Origin: Bacteroidota bacterium
GTDB lineage: Bacteria; Bacteroidota; Bacteroidia; Sphingobacteriales; Sphingobacteriaceae
Direction of reading: 5' to 3'
DNA: 64,000 nucleotides
NCBI GenBank assembly: GCA_023450085.1
Contig: JAEXHI010000034.1
Coordinates: forward strand, 72,010-136,009
Translations under genes and position numbers: made by a program
Notes under the pieces: model-generated
What the model saw: only the letters and a program-made list of their open reading frames with translations
What the model was told of the DNA's origin: nothing
Databases searched by the model: none
Shown here: positions 17,919 to 25,820 of the stretch, piece by piece
Numbering within the stretch: the first letter of the stretch is position 1
Layout: each line of letters starts with the position of its first letter

Positions 17919-20078
17919 ATGTCATCAAGAAATATAAAACAAAAAGATTTAACGGATTGCGGTGCAGCCTGTCTAGCTTCGGTGGCAGCTAATTACAAAC
18001 TCAAAATGCCTATCGCACGGATCAGGCAATTTGCTGGAACCGATAAAAAAGGCACTAATGTATTGGGGATGATAGAAGCTGCGACCAAACTAGGCTTCGA
18101 AGCGAAAGGCGTAAAAGGAACCCTTGAAAGTTTAGCAAAAATACCGTTGCCAGCAATTGCTCATGTCGTATTAAAACAACAGTTACAGCATTATGTGGTC
18201 ATTTACAAAACGCAAAAAAATTTCATCACAATGATGGATCCCAATGATGGGAAAATGCGCCGCAAAAACCTCAATGATTTTTTAGCAGAATGGACAGGGG
18301 TGCTTATCCTTTTAGTACCGAGCGAGGCTTTCAAAATCAGTAACGAAAAAAAGAGTTTTACAAGCAGGTTCTGGCAGCTATTAAAGCCACATAAAGCCAT
18401 AGTGCTGCAAGTACTTTTTGGGGCGCTAATTTATACTATAATTGGGTTAAGCACCTCTATTTTTATACAAAAAATAACTGATTACGTCCTGGTTGATGGC
18501 AACAGAAATCTTTTAAACTTGATGAGCATTGTGATGATTCTCTTATTGCTACTACAGTTGTTTATTGGGACAGTTAAGACCATTTTCACCATGCGAACTG
18601 GACAGCATATTGATGTAAGGCTAATTTTGGGTTATTACAAACACCTTTTAAAGCTACCACAACAGTTTTTTGACAGCATGCGGGTGGGTGAAATTATTTC
18701 CAGAATAAATGATGCCGTAAAAATAAGGGCATTCATTAATGAGGTCTCCATCAACCTTATCGTCAACCTGTTTATTGTAGGTTTCGCTTTTATATTGATG
18801 TTCACTTACCATTGGAAGCTTGCTTTACTTATGGTAGCAGTACTCCCTATATATTTGGGGATTTACCTGATTGCAAATAATCTTAATAGGAGAATCCAAC
18901 GTCAATTAATGGAGCAAAGTGCTGACCTTGAAGCCCAATTGGTAGAAAGTTTAAATGCTGTTGGCACCATTAAACGTTTTGGCTTGGAAGAATACAGTAA
19001 CCAGAAAACGGAGGCTCATTTTATTAGATTATTACGAACGATTTACAAATCAGGACTCAACTCCCTATTTTCTGATACATCCACTGAACTGACAGCTCGC
19101 TTGTTAACCATTATGCTGCTGTGGATTGGCGCGGGATATGTTCTTGATCGTCAAATTACACCTGGCGAACTATTTTCATTTTACGCACTAGTTGGTTATT
19201 TTACTGGTCCTGCCGCTTCTTTAGTGATTTCCAACAAATTAATTCAAGATGCTGTAATTGCCGCCGACCGTCTCTTTGAGATTATGGATTTAGAAACTGA
19301 AAATGATCACCAAAATATCATGTTAAGCCCAGATATTGTGGGCGATATACGTTTCGAAAATGTTATATTTAGATATGGCACGAGGACAATCGTTTTCCAA
19401 GAGCTAAATCTTAACATTCCGTTGGGTAGCTTTACCGCAGTTGTAGGCCAAAGTGGCTCAGGCAAAAGTACACTAGCGGCATTATTGCAAAACATTTATC
19501 CAATACAGCAAGGCAATATTTACATAGGAAAATATGCTATAAAACATCTAAACAATCAATCTCTGCGCCAGCTGGTAAGTGTTGTACCTCAACAAATAGA
19601 TTTATTTGCAGGAAATGTAATTGATAATATTGCCGTGGGCGATTATGAACCAAATTTAAAACAAATTGTAGATATATGTAACCAATTAGGCATTTTAGAA
19701 TTTATTGAAAGTTTACCAGAAGGCTTTGATACTTATTTAGGCGAAAATGGCGCCATCTTATCTGGAGGACAAAGACAACGCATTGCCATTGCAAGAGCTT
19801 TATACCGCAATCCCGAAATTCTAATTCTTGACGAAGCCACGTCATCACTTGATTCTTCCTCTGAGCAATATGTACAACGTACTATTGATATGCTTCTTAG
19901 CCAACAAAAAACCATTATTGTGATTGCGCACCGACTAAGTACCGTTAAAAATGCTGATCAAATTATTGTGTTAGAGGATGGTAAAGTAGCTGAAACAGGC
20001 AGGCATCATGAATTGATACAACTTAAAGGGCTTTACAGCAATTTATGGGGTCAACAAGTTGGAGAACCGTCCTCCTGA
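17919..20078 (+). CDS. Peptidase-containing ABC transporter (C39, double-glycine exporter)
   Basis: A 719-residue PCAT. The N-terminal C39 peptidase cuts leader peptides after Gly-Gly and the rest exports the core. Catalytic residues are present: Cys14 in TDCGAACLAS, His91 in LQHYVVIY and Asp107 in MMDPND. The membrane domain (~155-440, six helices) is followed by the nucleotide-binding domain with Walker A GQSGSGKST (510-518), signature LSGGQRQR (614-621) and DEATSSLDSS. It clusters with an HlyD adaptor and with short genes encoding double-glycine leaders, so substrate and exporter are encoded together. Confidence 0.95.
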   Translation: MSSRNIKQKDLTDCGAACLASVAANYKLKMPIARIRQFAGTDKKGTNVLGMIEAATKLGFEAKGVKGTLESLAKIPLPAIAHVVLKQQLQHYVVIYKTQKNFITMMDPNDGKMRRKNLNDFLAEWTGVLILLVPSEAFKISNEKKSFTSRFWQLLKPHKAIVLQVLFGALIYTIIGLSTSIFIQKITDYVLVDGNRNLLNLMSIVMILLLLLQLFIGTVKTIFTMRTGQHIDVRLILGYYKHLLKLPQQFFDSMRVGEIISRINDAVKIRAFINEVSINLIVNLFIVGFAFILMFTYHWKLALLMVAVLPIYLGIYLIANNLNRRIQRQLMEQSADLEAQLVESLNAVGTIKRFGLEEYSNQKTEAHFIRLLRTIYKSGLNSLFSDTSTELTARLLTIMLLWIGAGYVLDRQITPGELFSFYALVGYFTGPAASLVISNKLIQDAVIAADRLFEIMDLETENDHQNIMLSPDIVGDIRFENVIFRYGTRTIVFQELNLNIPLGSFTAVVGQSGSGKSTLAALLQNIYPIQQGNIYIGKYAIKHLNNQSLRQLVSVVPQQIDLFAGNVIDNIAVGDYEPNLKQIVDICNQLGILEFIESLPEGFDTYLGENGAILSGGQRQRIAIARALYRNPEILILDEATSSLDSSSEQYVQRTIDMLLSQQKTIIVIAHRLSTVKNADQIIVLEDGKVAETGRHHELIQLKGLYSNLWGQQVGEPSS

Positions 20079-20162
20079 TTTCTGCAAAAAATCTATTTAC
20101 TAAGATTGCTGGAAGGTTTTGCGCATCTCCTAACCAACCAAAATATCTAAAAACCACTTACT

Positions 20163-20477
20163 ATGAAGCTATTAGAATACATTGAACGCATTAACCTAAT
20201 GCATAAACTTATTAAGGAGCAACGCACGGGCAATCCCTCAAAGTTTGCAAAAAAGCTGGGCATTTCTACCGCACGGCTATACCAGCTAATAGAAGAATTA
20301 AAAATAATGCAAGCTCCCATTTGCTATTCAAAAAAAGATACAACCTACTATTACAGCTATAATTATGAAATTTCAGCACATTTAAAATTTAGGCCTTTAA
20401 ACAATGATGAAATGGGAGAAATAAGTGCTGGGCACCAGTTTAAACACTCCCGCTTAAATATATTCCCCAAACTATAA
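20163..20477 (+). CDS. Small helix-turn-helix protein
   Basis: A 104-residue protein with a probable HTH: NPSKFAKKLGISTARLYQLI (about 23-42) followed by a recognition/wing-like region. The second half is basic and rich in Tyr. It sits between the exporter and the first leader peptide, so it may regulate the peptide promoters. The last ~25 bases, including the stop, are the start of the segment duplicated at 21887. The HTH assignment rests on pattern only. Confidence 0.7.
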   Translation: MKLLEYIERINLMHKLIKEQRTGNPSKFAKKLGISTARLYQLIEELKIMQAPICYSKKDTTYYYSYNYEISAHLKFRPLNNDEMGEISAGHQFKHSRLNIFPKL

Positions 20478-20641
20478 CTTTTCTATAATAACCACCTTTA
20501 ACTTTAGATTGTTGCAATAAAAAGGCGCAAACCGAAAAGCCTTAAGAGAGTAGGTATAAATTTAAATTTCTAAAAATGAAAACATTGAATTTAGAAAATC
20601 TTGGTGTTCAAGAGTTGGACACTAAAGAAATGAGGGAAGTT
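20450..20641 (+). repeat. Promoter-leader cassette, copy 1
   Basis: This stretch covers the 3' end of the HTH gene, the 5' region of peptide 1 and its leader-coding part. It recurs at 21887-22071 with few changes, including a 6-base deletion and a few substitutions. It contains a small stem (aaggc...gcctt) upstream of the ATG. The match stops exactly where the leader ends. Confidence 0.85.
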
Positions 20642-20758
20642 GATGGGGGTGGCGGCATTAATGGATGGTACTGGATAGCATTAAAACGTGATTTATCAAA
20701 GTCTTTCAAAGAGTTTATAGACGGTTTTAACGATGGTTCTGGCGCAAATTGCAAGTAA
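20576..20758 (+). CDS. Double-glycine-leader peptide 1 (bacteriocin-like precursor)
   Basis: A 60-residue precursor. The leader (1-25) has hydrophobic residues at regular spacing and ends in EVDGG (21-25), followed by two further glycines. This is the recognition pattern of C39 exporters. Cleavage after Gly25 would release a 35-residue core with GGINGWYW at its start, a charged middle and a single Cys (residue 59). The core is not similar to the other two peptides in the island. Its activity (antibacterial, signal or other) cannot be read from the sequence. A plausible ribosome site is lacking; spacing matches copy 2. Confidence 0.8.
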   Translation: MKTLNLENLGVQELDTKEMREVDGGGGINGWYWIALKRDLSKSFKEFIDGFNDGSGANCK

Positions 20759-20769
20759 AATTAAATATC

Positions 20770-20916
20770 ATGAAAAATTTAGATGAACTAAATGTAACTA
20801 ATCTCGATGTAAAGGAACAGTTATTGGTAAATGGAGGCACAGATAATTGCCCTGCGAAAAAGGGGAAAAGCATATCTTATTACATTGGATATGCTATAGG
20901 CTGGCTTTTTGATTAA
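20770..20916 (+). CDS. Double-glycine-leader peptide 2 (48 aa)
   Basis: A short gene that length cut-offs miss. It starts 11 bases after peptide 1. The leader MKNLDELNVTNLDVKEQLL runs into VNGG (20-23), a double-glycine site. The core would be 25 residues: TDNCPAKKGK, then a hydrophobic YYIGYAIGWLFD. The single Cys is at 27. The leader is related in style to peptide 1 but clearly diverged. Two peptides in tandem suggests a two-component bacteriocin, though this is only inference. Confidence 0.72.
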   Translation: MKNLDELNVTNLDVKEQLLVNGGTDNCPAKKGKSISYYIGYAIGWLFD

Positions 20917-20967
20917 TTCAAAACGAGGGTGTTCAGTTTTTTGAATACCCTCTTAATCTAAAACTTT

Positions 20968-21687
20968 ATGTCGTTTATAAGAAATATAAGAGGAGTATTA
21001 GTCAATCCAAATTACCCTATTAATAATAAAGGAAAACATGTAAAAGAATTAACTCAAGCCTTATTTATATATTTTGGATTGATGGTTCTATACGTCATAG
21101 TCTTAAAATATATGGATCAATTTTTTGGGCTTCCTCCGCATAAAGCTTTTGATTTTTTCAGCAAAAAAAATTGGCAAACCATCATAGTAATGGGCGTGAT
21201 AGTTGTGCCAGTGATAGAAGAGCTAACTTTTCGGCTTGCTTTAAAATTTAGCCCTTTAAATCTAAGCTTAAGCTTATCTTTATTACTTTATCTTATCTTA
21301 TCAATCCTAACCAAATCATCATTTTACGCATTTGACAGCGCCTTTATAATCAAATTATGCATAACAAGTGTATTTTTTAGCACCGCATACATTTTTTTTG
21401 GAAGAAGTGGAATAACCTCAGCACTAAGTCGAATATGGCAACTGCATTATAAGTTTATTATTCTAGGGTTTGCATTTATTTTCGCTTCCCTACATATCCG
21501 AAATATGGAAGGTCTTTCTACCAAGCACTTACTTTTTACCCCCTTACTCTTATTCCCTCAGTTACTCTTAGTAGTCCTAACATCATATTTTAGGCTAGCA
21601 TATGGTCTTTGGTGGGGTATTATACTACATAGCATTGTAAATGCCATACCTATTCTTTTTATACTAGCTATAAAGCATTTTGGCTAA
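20968..21687 (+). CDS. CPBP-family intramembrane metalloprotease
   Basis: A 239-residue protein with about six membrane helices and the CPBP (Abi/Rce1) motifs: EELTFR (Glu84, Glu85, Arg89), a second-motif His176 in FASLHIRN, and HSIVN (His221, Asn225). Family members near bacteriocin genes often give self-immunity or process peptides. Its place between leader peptides supports such a role here, without proof. Confidence 0.88.
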   Translation: MSFIRNIRGVLVNPNYPINNKGKHVKELTQALFIYFGLMVLYVIVLKYMDQFFGLPPHKAFDFFSKKNWQTIIVMGVIVVPVIEELTFRLALKFSPLNLSLSLSLLLYLILSILTKSSFYAFDSAFIIKLCITSVFFSTAYIFFGRSGITSALSRIWQLHYKFIILGFAFIFASLHIRNMEGLSTKHLLFTPLLLFPQLLLVVLTSYFRLAYGLWWGIILHSIVNAIPILFILAIKHFG

Positions 21688-21702
21688 AAACCCCTAAAAA
21701 AA

Positions 21703-21843
21703 ATGAAAAAAATCAACAATAGAGAACTGGTAAACGTTATAGGCTTTTGTCTTTTATTATCTATTTACATTTATGATAATAGAAGTGAGTTTATATATGG
21801 TGTTTATAATGGGCTAAAAGACCTTGGAATTTTTATCAAATAA
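21703..21843 (+). CDS. 46-residue single-helix membrane peptide
   Basis: ATG 21703 to TAA 21843. Sequence features: a basic N-terminus (MKKINNRE), one hydrophobic helix (LVNVIGFCLLLSIYIY) and a polar tail. It lies 15 bases after the CPBP gene. A degraded copy without a start codon sits at 22429-22528, showing that it belongs to the duplicated unit. It could be a small immunity or accessory peptide; it lacks a double-glycine leader. Confidence 0.6.
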   Translation: MKKINNRELVNVIGFCLLLSIYIYDNRSEFIYGVYNGLKDLGIFIK

Positions 21844-21886
21844 ACTCACGCGATTAGAAATAGATGCTTGCAATATTATCTTGAGA

Positions 21887-22071
21887 ATCTTTAACATATT
21901 TACCAAACTATAATTTTTCTATAATAACCAACTTTAGATTGTTGCAATAAAAAGGCGCAAACCGAAAAGCCTTAAAAGAATAGGTATAAATTTAAATTTC
22001 TAAAAATGAAAACATTGAATTTAGAAAATCTTAGTGTTCAAGAGTTGGATGCTAAGGAAATGAGGGAAGTT
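21887..22071 (+). repeat. Promoter-leader cassette, copy 2
   Basis: Near-identical copy of 20450-20641. It begins within what was the 3' end of the HTH gene (caaactataa, 21905-21913), carries the same 5' stem (aaggc...gcctt) and the same leader codons, and stops at the leader/core boundary. The short similarity upstream of the shared stop codon shows that the donor included the HTH gene end. Confidence 0.85.
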
Positions 22072-22188
22072 CGTGCAGGTTGGTTTGGACCATTTAACGC
22101 AGGTATCAATTTATCTTTGAGGCTTGCAGGTGCAAAATGGAATACTTTCAAACTACATGAAGAACTAAGCAAACCTACTATAGTATAA
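22006..22188 (+). CDS. Leader peptide 3 (bacteriocin-like precursor)
   Basis: A 60-residue precursor whose first 22 residues match peptide 1 with only three changes (Gly10 to Ser, Thr16 to Ala and none in the M-R-E-V end). The cleavage site is EVRAG rather than DGG, that is, Ala24-Gly25, which C39 peptidases often accept. The 35-residue core starts WFGPFNAG and is unrelated to that of peptide 1. It has no Cys. This is the clearest case of a conserved leader joined to a new core. Confidence 0.78.
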   Translation: MKTLNLENLSVQELDAKEMREVRAGWFGPFNAGINLSLRLAGAKWNTFKLHEELSKPTIV

Positions 22189-22195
22189 TTGGGGT

Positions 22196-22315
22196 ATGAG
22201 AGAAATAATCTTCGTATTTGTAATAATAAATATCATTAACATTAGCTGGCTGCTATACAAGAAAGTTGTTAGAAAGCAAAAAATATGCTGGAATGAGTTC
22301 TTCTTTATTTGGTAA
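22196..22315 (+). CDS. 39-residue single-helix membrane peptide
   Basis: ATG 22196 to TAA 22315. MREIIFVFVIINIINISWLLY is a membrane helix, followed by a basic stretch (KKVVRKQK) and an aromatic tail. It lies 7 bases after peptide 3, mirroring the small membrane peptide that follows the first cassette. It could be a dedicated immunity peptide. Too short for similarity to settle. Confidence 0.5.
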   Translation: MREIIFVFVIINIINISWLLYKKVVRKQKICWNEFFFIW

Positions 22316-22428
22316 TTAATTTTCCATTTTTTGCCAACTATTATTCGATAAAAATTTAACTCCTAACTAGGCCTTTTAAAACTTCTCACAGCCAAAACAA
22401 CATAGGTAAAAAAAACAAACATTATATG

Positions 22429-22528
22429 TTTTTGCACCTTATTATCTATTTACATTTATGATAATAGAAGTGAGCTTATAGATGGTATTTATGATGGGCT
22501 AAAAGACCTTGGAATTTTTATCAGATAA
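22429..22528 (+). pseudogene. Degraded copy of the 46-residue peptide gene
   Basis: The reading frame matches codons ~15-46 of the gene at 21703-21843, with IYIYDNRSE and GLKDLGIFI kept. It has no start codon; an in-frame stop lies just upstream. It marks the far end of the duplicated peptide cassette. Confidence 0.7.
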
Positions 22529-22591
22529 ACTATCCTAATGTCAGAGTTAAGCAGTAAAAAATGCTATGATCTACCCATTTAGATGTTACTT

Positions 22592-22671
22592 AAAACAAAA
22601 AGTCTCGCACATGCAGGACTTTTTTTATATTTGGTTGGTTGGGTACTAAATGAAGCTTCTGCTAATTCGTG
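22592..22671 (-). pseudogene. Second copy of the zinc-ribbon gene's 3' end and terminator
   Basis: About 80 bases match 23624-23704 with roughly ten differences. The match covers the hairpin terminator (here agtctcgcacatgcaggact, with a mismatch) and the last codons (HELAEA) of the zinc-ribbon gene; the stop codon is lost. It is a relic. Together with the original it brackets the lipoprotein gene as direct repeats. Confidence 0.75.
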
Positions 22672-22708
22672 AATAACCATGGAAATGTTTACCAATAGTT
22701 AGCGCAAA

Positions 22709-22828
22709 CTAGCTTCCGCTCTTAAAAACCATTCCTCCTTTGAAGAAACGCTTTAAGTTTTCTTTGTCAAGTACACTTCTATGAAGTGAATTACTATAAC
22801 GCTCGTAATAATCGAAATCCCTTCTCAT
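22709..22828 (-). CDS. Possible gene fragment or 39-residue ORF
   Basis: Minus-strand frame open from about 22895 to the stop at 22709, with an ATG at 22828. The product (MRRDFDYYERYSNSL, then LKRFFKGGMVFKSGS at the end) looks protein-like: charged, Tyr/Phe-rich and without low-complexity bias. I do not recognise it. It may be the tail of a lost gene at the edge of the island. Confidence 0.25.
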   Translation of the reverse strand: MRRDFDYYERYSNSLHRSVLDKENLKRFFKGGMVFKSGS

Positions 22829-23023
22829 AAGAGCTTTAAATATTTTTAGATTAGTTGTTTTTAAAAACCAGCCAAATTTTAGCTTCTAATTTGCCAAAAT
22901 CCAATAATCCATTATTTTTCAAAGCAATAATTTTTATCAAAATGGCGTCTCTATTCAAACAAAAGCAATCGTTTTGGACTTAATATTTTGACGTAAAGCA
23001 ATTTTAAACCTTAATATATAAAT

Positions 23024-23551
23024 ATGCAGATGCTAAATTTTAAAAAAAACCTTTTAATGATGGTGATAGTGGCGTTTACCTCATTAACCATTGCCAGTTG
23101 TAGTAAGAAAGATGACGATGCGACTAATGAAGGTAGTTTCCACTTGAGTGCTAAAATTGGATCGAAAGATCGAACCTTTAGTGATGTTAGGGCAAGATGG
23201 GTAGACGGAGGCAATTACCTAGAAATTACAGGAAGGGTTTCGAGCAACGAATCACTTACTATTACCGTGTTAAACCAAACGACAAGAGTACCGTTAGGTA
23301 AGTACACCTTAGATGATAACACCCCTTTCTCCCTTTTAAGCATTTACAACTTGACTGAAAACAACGCACAAAAAAACTATACGGCATCAAGAGGAACGGT
23401 ATGGTCTGATGCATTCAATTTAGAAATCACCAAAATTGACAACGCTGTTGTGGAAGGCAAGTTTACAGGAACGTTGGTGATTGGCTCTGGTCTAAACACC
23501 TTAGAGACGATTACGGTTGAGAATGGTTCATTTAGTGCACCTTTCAAATAG
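23024..23551 (+). CDS. Hypothetical lipoprotein (DUF6252-like)
   Basis: A 175-residue lipoprotein with signal peptide and lipobox TIASC (the Cys becomes the lipidated N-terminus), followed by an acidic KKDDDA linker. The rest is predicted beta-rich, with an N-terminal SFHLSAKIGSK and an AFNLEITKIDN segment typical of small Bacteroidota lipoproteins sometimes listed as DUF6252. It probably sits in the outer membrane. Function unknown. It is flanked by the two copies of the zinc-ribbon 3' end. Confidence 0.75.
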   Translation: MQMLNFKKNLLMMVIVAFTSLTIASCSKKDDDATNEGSFHLSAKIGSKDRTFSDVRARWVDGGNYLEITGRVSSNESLTITVLNQTTRVPLGKYTLDDNTPFSLLSIYNLTENNAQKNYTASRGTVWSDAFNLEITKIDNAVVEGKFTGTLVIGSGLNTLETITVENGSFSAPFK

Positions 23552-23622
23552 TCTTCGACAGGCTCAGACTGACAAATTAGGGCTGCAAATAAAATGTAAA
23601 AGTTGGACTTGCCCTATTCTAT

Positions 23623-23652
23623 AAAAACAAAAAGTCCCGCACATGCGGGACT
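23623..23652 (-). terminator. Terminator of the Nif3/zinc-ribbon operon
   Basis: Perfect hairpin agtcccgcacatgcgggact (23633-23652), followed on the minus strand by T-rich DNA (complement of aaaaacaaaaa). It lies 30 bases past the zinc-ribbon stop codon. Confidence 0.88.
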
Positions 23653-23682
23653 AATTTTATATTTGGTTGGTTGGATACTAAA

Positions 23683-24426
23683 TTAAGCTTCTGCTAATTC
23701 ATGCGTTAAAGCCTCATCAACCAAGATACGACCGCAGTGTTCGCAAACGATTACTTTTTTGCGTTGACGGATATCTAATTGACGTTGAGGTGGAATTTTG
23801 TTGAAGCAACCTGAACAAGAATCTCTATCGATAGTTACTACAGCTAAACCATTTACTGCATTTTTTCTCAATCTGTTGTAAGCAAACAACAGACGCTCTT
23901 CGATGTTCTCTTGTGCTTTTTCTGCTTTTTTCAACAAAGCTTGCTCTTCTTTCTCTGTTTCAGAAGTGATGGTTTCTAGCTCAGTTTTCTTCGCCTCTAA
24001 ATCACCTTTTCTTAAATCAAGATTAGCTTTAGCTTTCTCGTAAATTTCAGTTTTATTGTTAATATCGAAACCAAACTCTCTAATCTTTTTCTCGCTTACC
24101 TGAATATCTAAGTTTTGGATTTCAACCTCTTTGGTTAAGGCATCGTACTCACGGTTGTTTTTTACATCCTTAAGTTGTGTATCATATTTTTTGATCAAGC
24201 TTTGAGCTTCCTTGATCATGTTTTTACGATTTACAATAGCATCTTCCGTATCATCCAACTCTGCTTTAATCTTTTGGATACGGGTTTCCAAACCAGCTAC
24301 CTCATCTTCCAAATCGGCAACCTCAATTGGCAATTCACCTCTAATTTGGCGTATTTTATCAATCTTGGTATGTATGTTTTGTAATTCGTATAAAGCCTTT
24401 AGCTTCTGCTCTACTGTTTGTTCCAT
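23683..24426 (-). CDS. C4-type zinc-ribbon coiled-coil protein
   Basis: A 247-residue protein with a long coiled coil (~10-185) and a C-terminal zinc ribbon made of C204-SGC207 and C228-EHC231. This is the C4-type zinc-ribbon family (PF02591), common in Bacteroidota and other phyla and proposed to bind nucleic acids. Its start overlaps the stop of the Nif3-like gene by one base (TAATG), so they are translated together, a conserved pairing. The cellular role is not well defined. Confidence 0.9.
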   Translation of the reverse strand: MEQTVEQKLKALYELQNIHTKIDKIRQIRGELPIEVADLEDEVAGLETRIQKIKAELDDTEDAIVNRKNMIKEAQSLIKKYDTQLKDVKNNREYDALTKEVEIQNLDIQVSEKKIREFGFDINNKTEIYEKAKANLDLRKGDLEAKKTELETITSETEKEEQALLKKAEKAQENIEERLLFAYNRLRKNAVNGLAVVTIDRDSCSGCFNKIPPQRQLDIRQRKKVIVCEHCGRILVDEALTHELAEA

Positions 24427-25523
24427 TAAATGAAATAATTTATGGGGTTTGTGTTATGCTCCGTTAAACGGATTGCAAAGTTAGGAAATTTTTCTTGAAT
24501 ATTATCTATCAACAAATTAGATGTAAATTGTTCACTTTCAAAATGTCCGATATCTACAATCACAATTTTATCTTCCGCATCGAAAAATTCGTGGTACTTA
24601 AAATCGGCCGTTACAAAAGCATCGGCACCTGCTGCAATGGCATTTTTTAGCAGGAAACTTCCAGAGCCGCCACACACAGCTACTTTTCTGATTTTTTTGG
24701 GCAACAGGTCGGTGTGTCTTAAAACACTTGCATTCATTTGTGTTTTTACTAAATTAAGGAAATCTGGACCATCCATTTCACTTGATAAAGTACCCACCAT
24801 ACCCGATCCTACATTTTGAAGTTTATTCTCCAAAGCATAAATATCGTAAGCTACTTCTTCGTAAGGGTGGTTCTCAAACAAAGCCGACAACAACCTGCGT
24901 TCGTCCTGAGACTTAAAGATAACTTCAATACGGGTTTCGTTAGCATACTCTCTAACGCCAGCTTTACCCAAAGTTGGGTTCGACTGCTCGTCGCCTTTGA
25001 AAGTACCCACACCTTCTAGGCTAAAACTGCAATCGCTATAATGACTGATATCTCCCCCTCCCGCAGCAAACAAGGCATTACGCAATGGCTCCGCATCTTT
25101 ATGTTCGCAAAACGTTACTAGTTTTCTCAAAATACCTGATTTAGGCACCAATATCTGCGTATTTTCAATCCCTAAACGTTCACATATCTTTGCATTCACA
25201 CCAGTTGCCACACTGTCTAAATTGGTATGGATGGCATATAGCGCAATGTTATTCTTGATCGCTTTGATCACCACCCGTTCCACATAGTTTTTCCCGTTCA
25301 GCTTCTTCAAGCCTTTAAATACAATCGGATGATGGGAAATAATCAGATTGCAATTCTTTTCAATGGCCTCGTCTACAATCTGCTCGGTACAATCCAGTGA
25401 AACCAAAGCAGCTTGGATTTCATCATCTGGACTTCCCACAATCAGACCAGAGTTGTCATAATCTTCCTGATAATTGAGCGGTGCCCATTGCTCTAAACTT
25501 TCAATTAGCTTCTTTAATTTCAT
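24426..25523 (-). CDS. Nif3-like dinuclear metal centre protein
   Basis: A 365-residue member of the Nif3/YbgI family, which forms hexameric rings with two metal ions per subunit. The long form seen here has an inserted middle domain (~105-245). Recognisable segments are IISHHPIVFKGLK, AIHTNLDS near the N-terminus, and the C-terminal GGSGSFLL and DIGHFESEQF. GTP cyclohydrolase I-like or sugar-nucleotide roles have been suggested for relatives, but the substrate is not known. It is the first gene of the pair with the zinc-ribbon gene. Confidence 0.92.
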   Translation of the reverse strand: MKLKKLIESLEQWAPLNYQEDYDNSGLIVGSPDDEIQAALVSLDCTEQIVDEAIEKNCNLIISHHPIVFKGLKKLNGKNYVERVVIKAIKNNIALYAIHTNLDSVATGVNAKICERLGIENTQILVPKSGILRKLVTFCEHKDAEPLRNALFAAGGGDISHYSDCSFSLEGVGTFKGDEQSNPTLGKAGVREYANETRIEVIFKSQDERRLLSALFENHPYEEVAYDIYALENKLQNVGSGMVGTLSSEMDGPDFLNLVKTQMNASVLRHTDLLPKKIRKVAVCGGSGSFLLKNAIAAGADAFVTADFKYHEFFDAEDKIVIVDIGHFESEQFTSNLLIDNIQEKFPNFAIRLTEHNTNPINYFI

Positions 25524-25609
25524 TGGTTAAAGTTAACCATAAGCTTTCAATTAAAATATATCTGCTTTTAGAAACTGCTTTCTCGAATAATGGGGCCGTT
25601 CGCTAAAAG

Positions 25610-25665
25610 CTATGTGTCTATGTGGTTCAACAAAAAAATAAACCAAATAGACACATAGGGCATAG
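25610..25665. repeat. Palindrome, family 'ctatgtgtctatgtggtt', copy 1
   Basis: Left arm 25610-25627 and right arm 25641-25658 pair with one mismatch. The same 18-base left arm occurs at 35317-35334, where it also forms a palindrome. It lies in the gap between Nif3 and the receptor gene. The arms contain an internal near-repeat (ctatgtg, ctatgtg). Confidence 0.75.
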
Positions 25666-25750
25666 TATTTAAAGGTTGCTTTGCCGAGTAATAGAAATAG
25701 GTACGACTAAGCAATCTCAATACATAAATTTATTTTGAGCGAGCAAATTG

Positions 25751-25758
25751 TATCTTTG
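25751..25758 (+). promoter_or_regulatory. Putative -7 box of the 7TMR-DISM gene
   Basis: TATCTTTG is a perfect match to the Bacteroidota -7 consensus TAnnTTTG, 62 bases before the start codon. A TTTG lies upstream but at non-standard spacing. Confidence 0.5.
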
Positions 25759-25820
25759 ACACTAAGGAGATAAGTTTCTGGTGTTCCCCATGGCTACACT
25801 TATTCTTCCAAACCAAATTA

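Larger units (their letters stand above)
22316..23023. other. Relic-rich 700-base region without an intact gene
   Basis: This stretch holds three pieces of debris: a start-less copy of the 46-residue peptide gene (22429-22528), a second copy of the terminator and 3' end of the downstream zinc-ribbon gene (22592-22671), and a short minus-strand reading frame that may be a gene fragment (22709-22828). The last 190 bases look like the promoter region of the lipoprotein gene. No full-length gene is visible. Confidence 0.7.

Noticed and set aside
20163..22315. Toxin-antitoxin or abortive-infection reading of the CPBP and small membrane peptides
   Set aside because: The C39 exporter, the HlyD adaptor and the double-glycine leaders explain the set better as peptide export.
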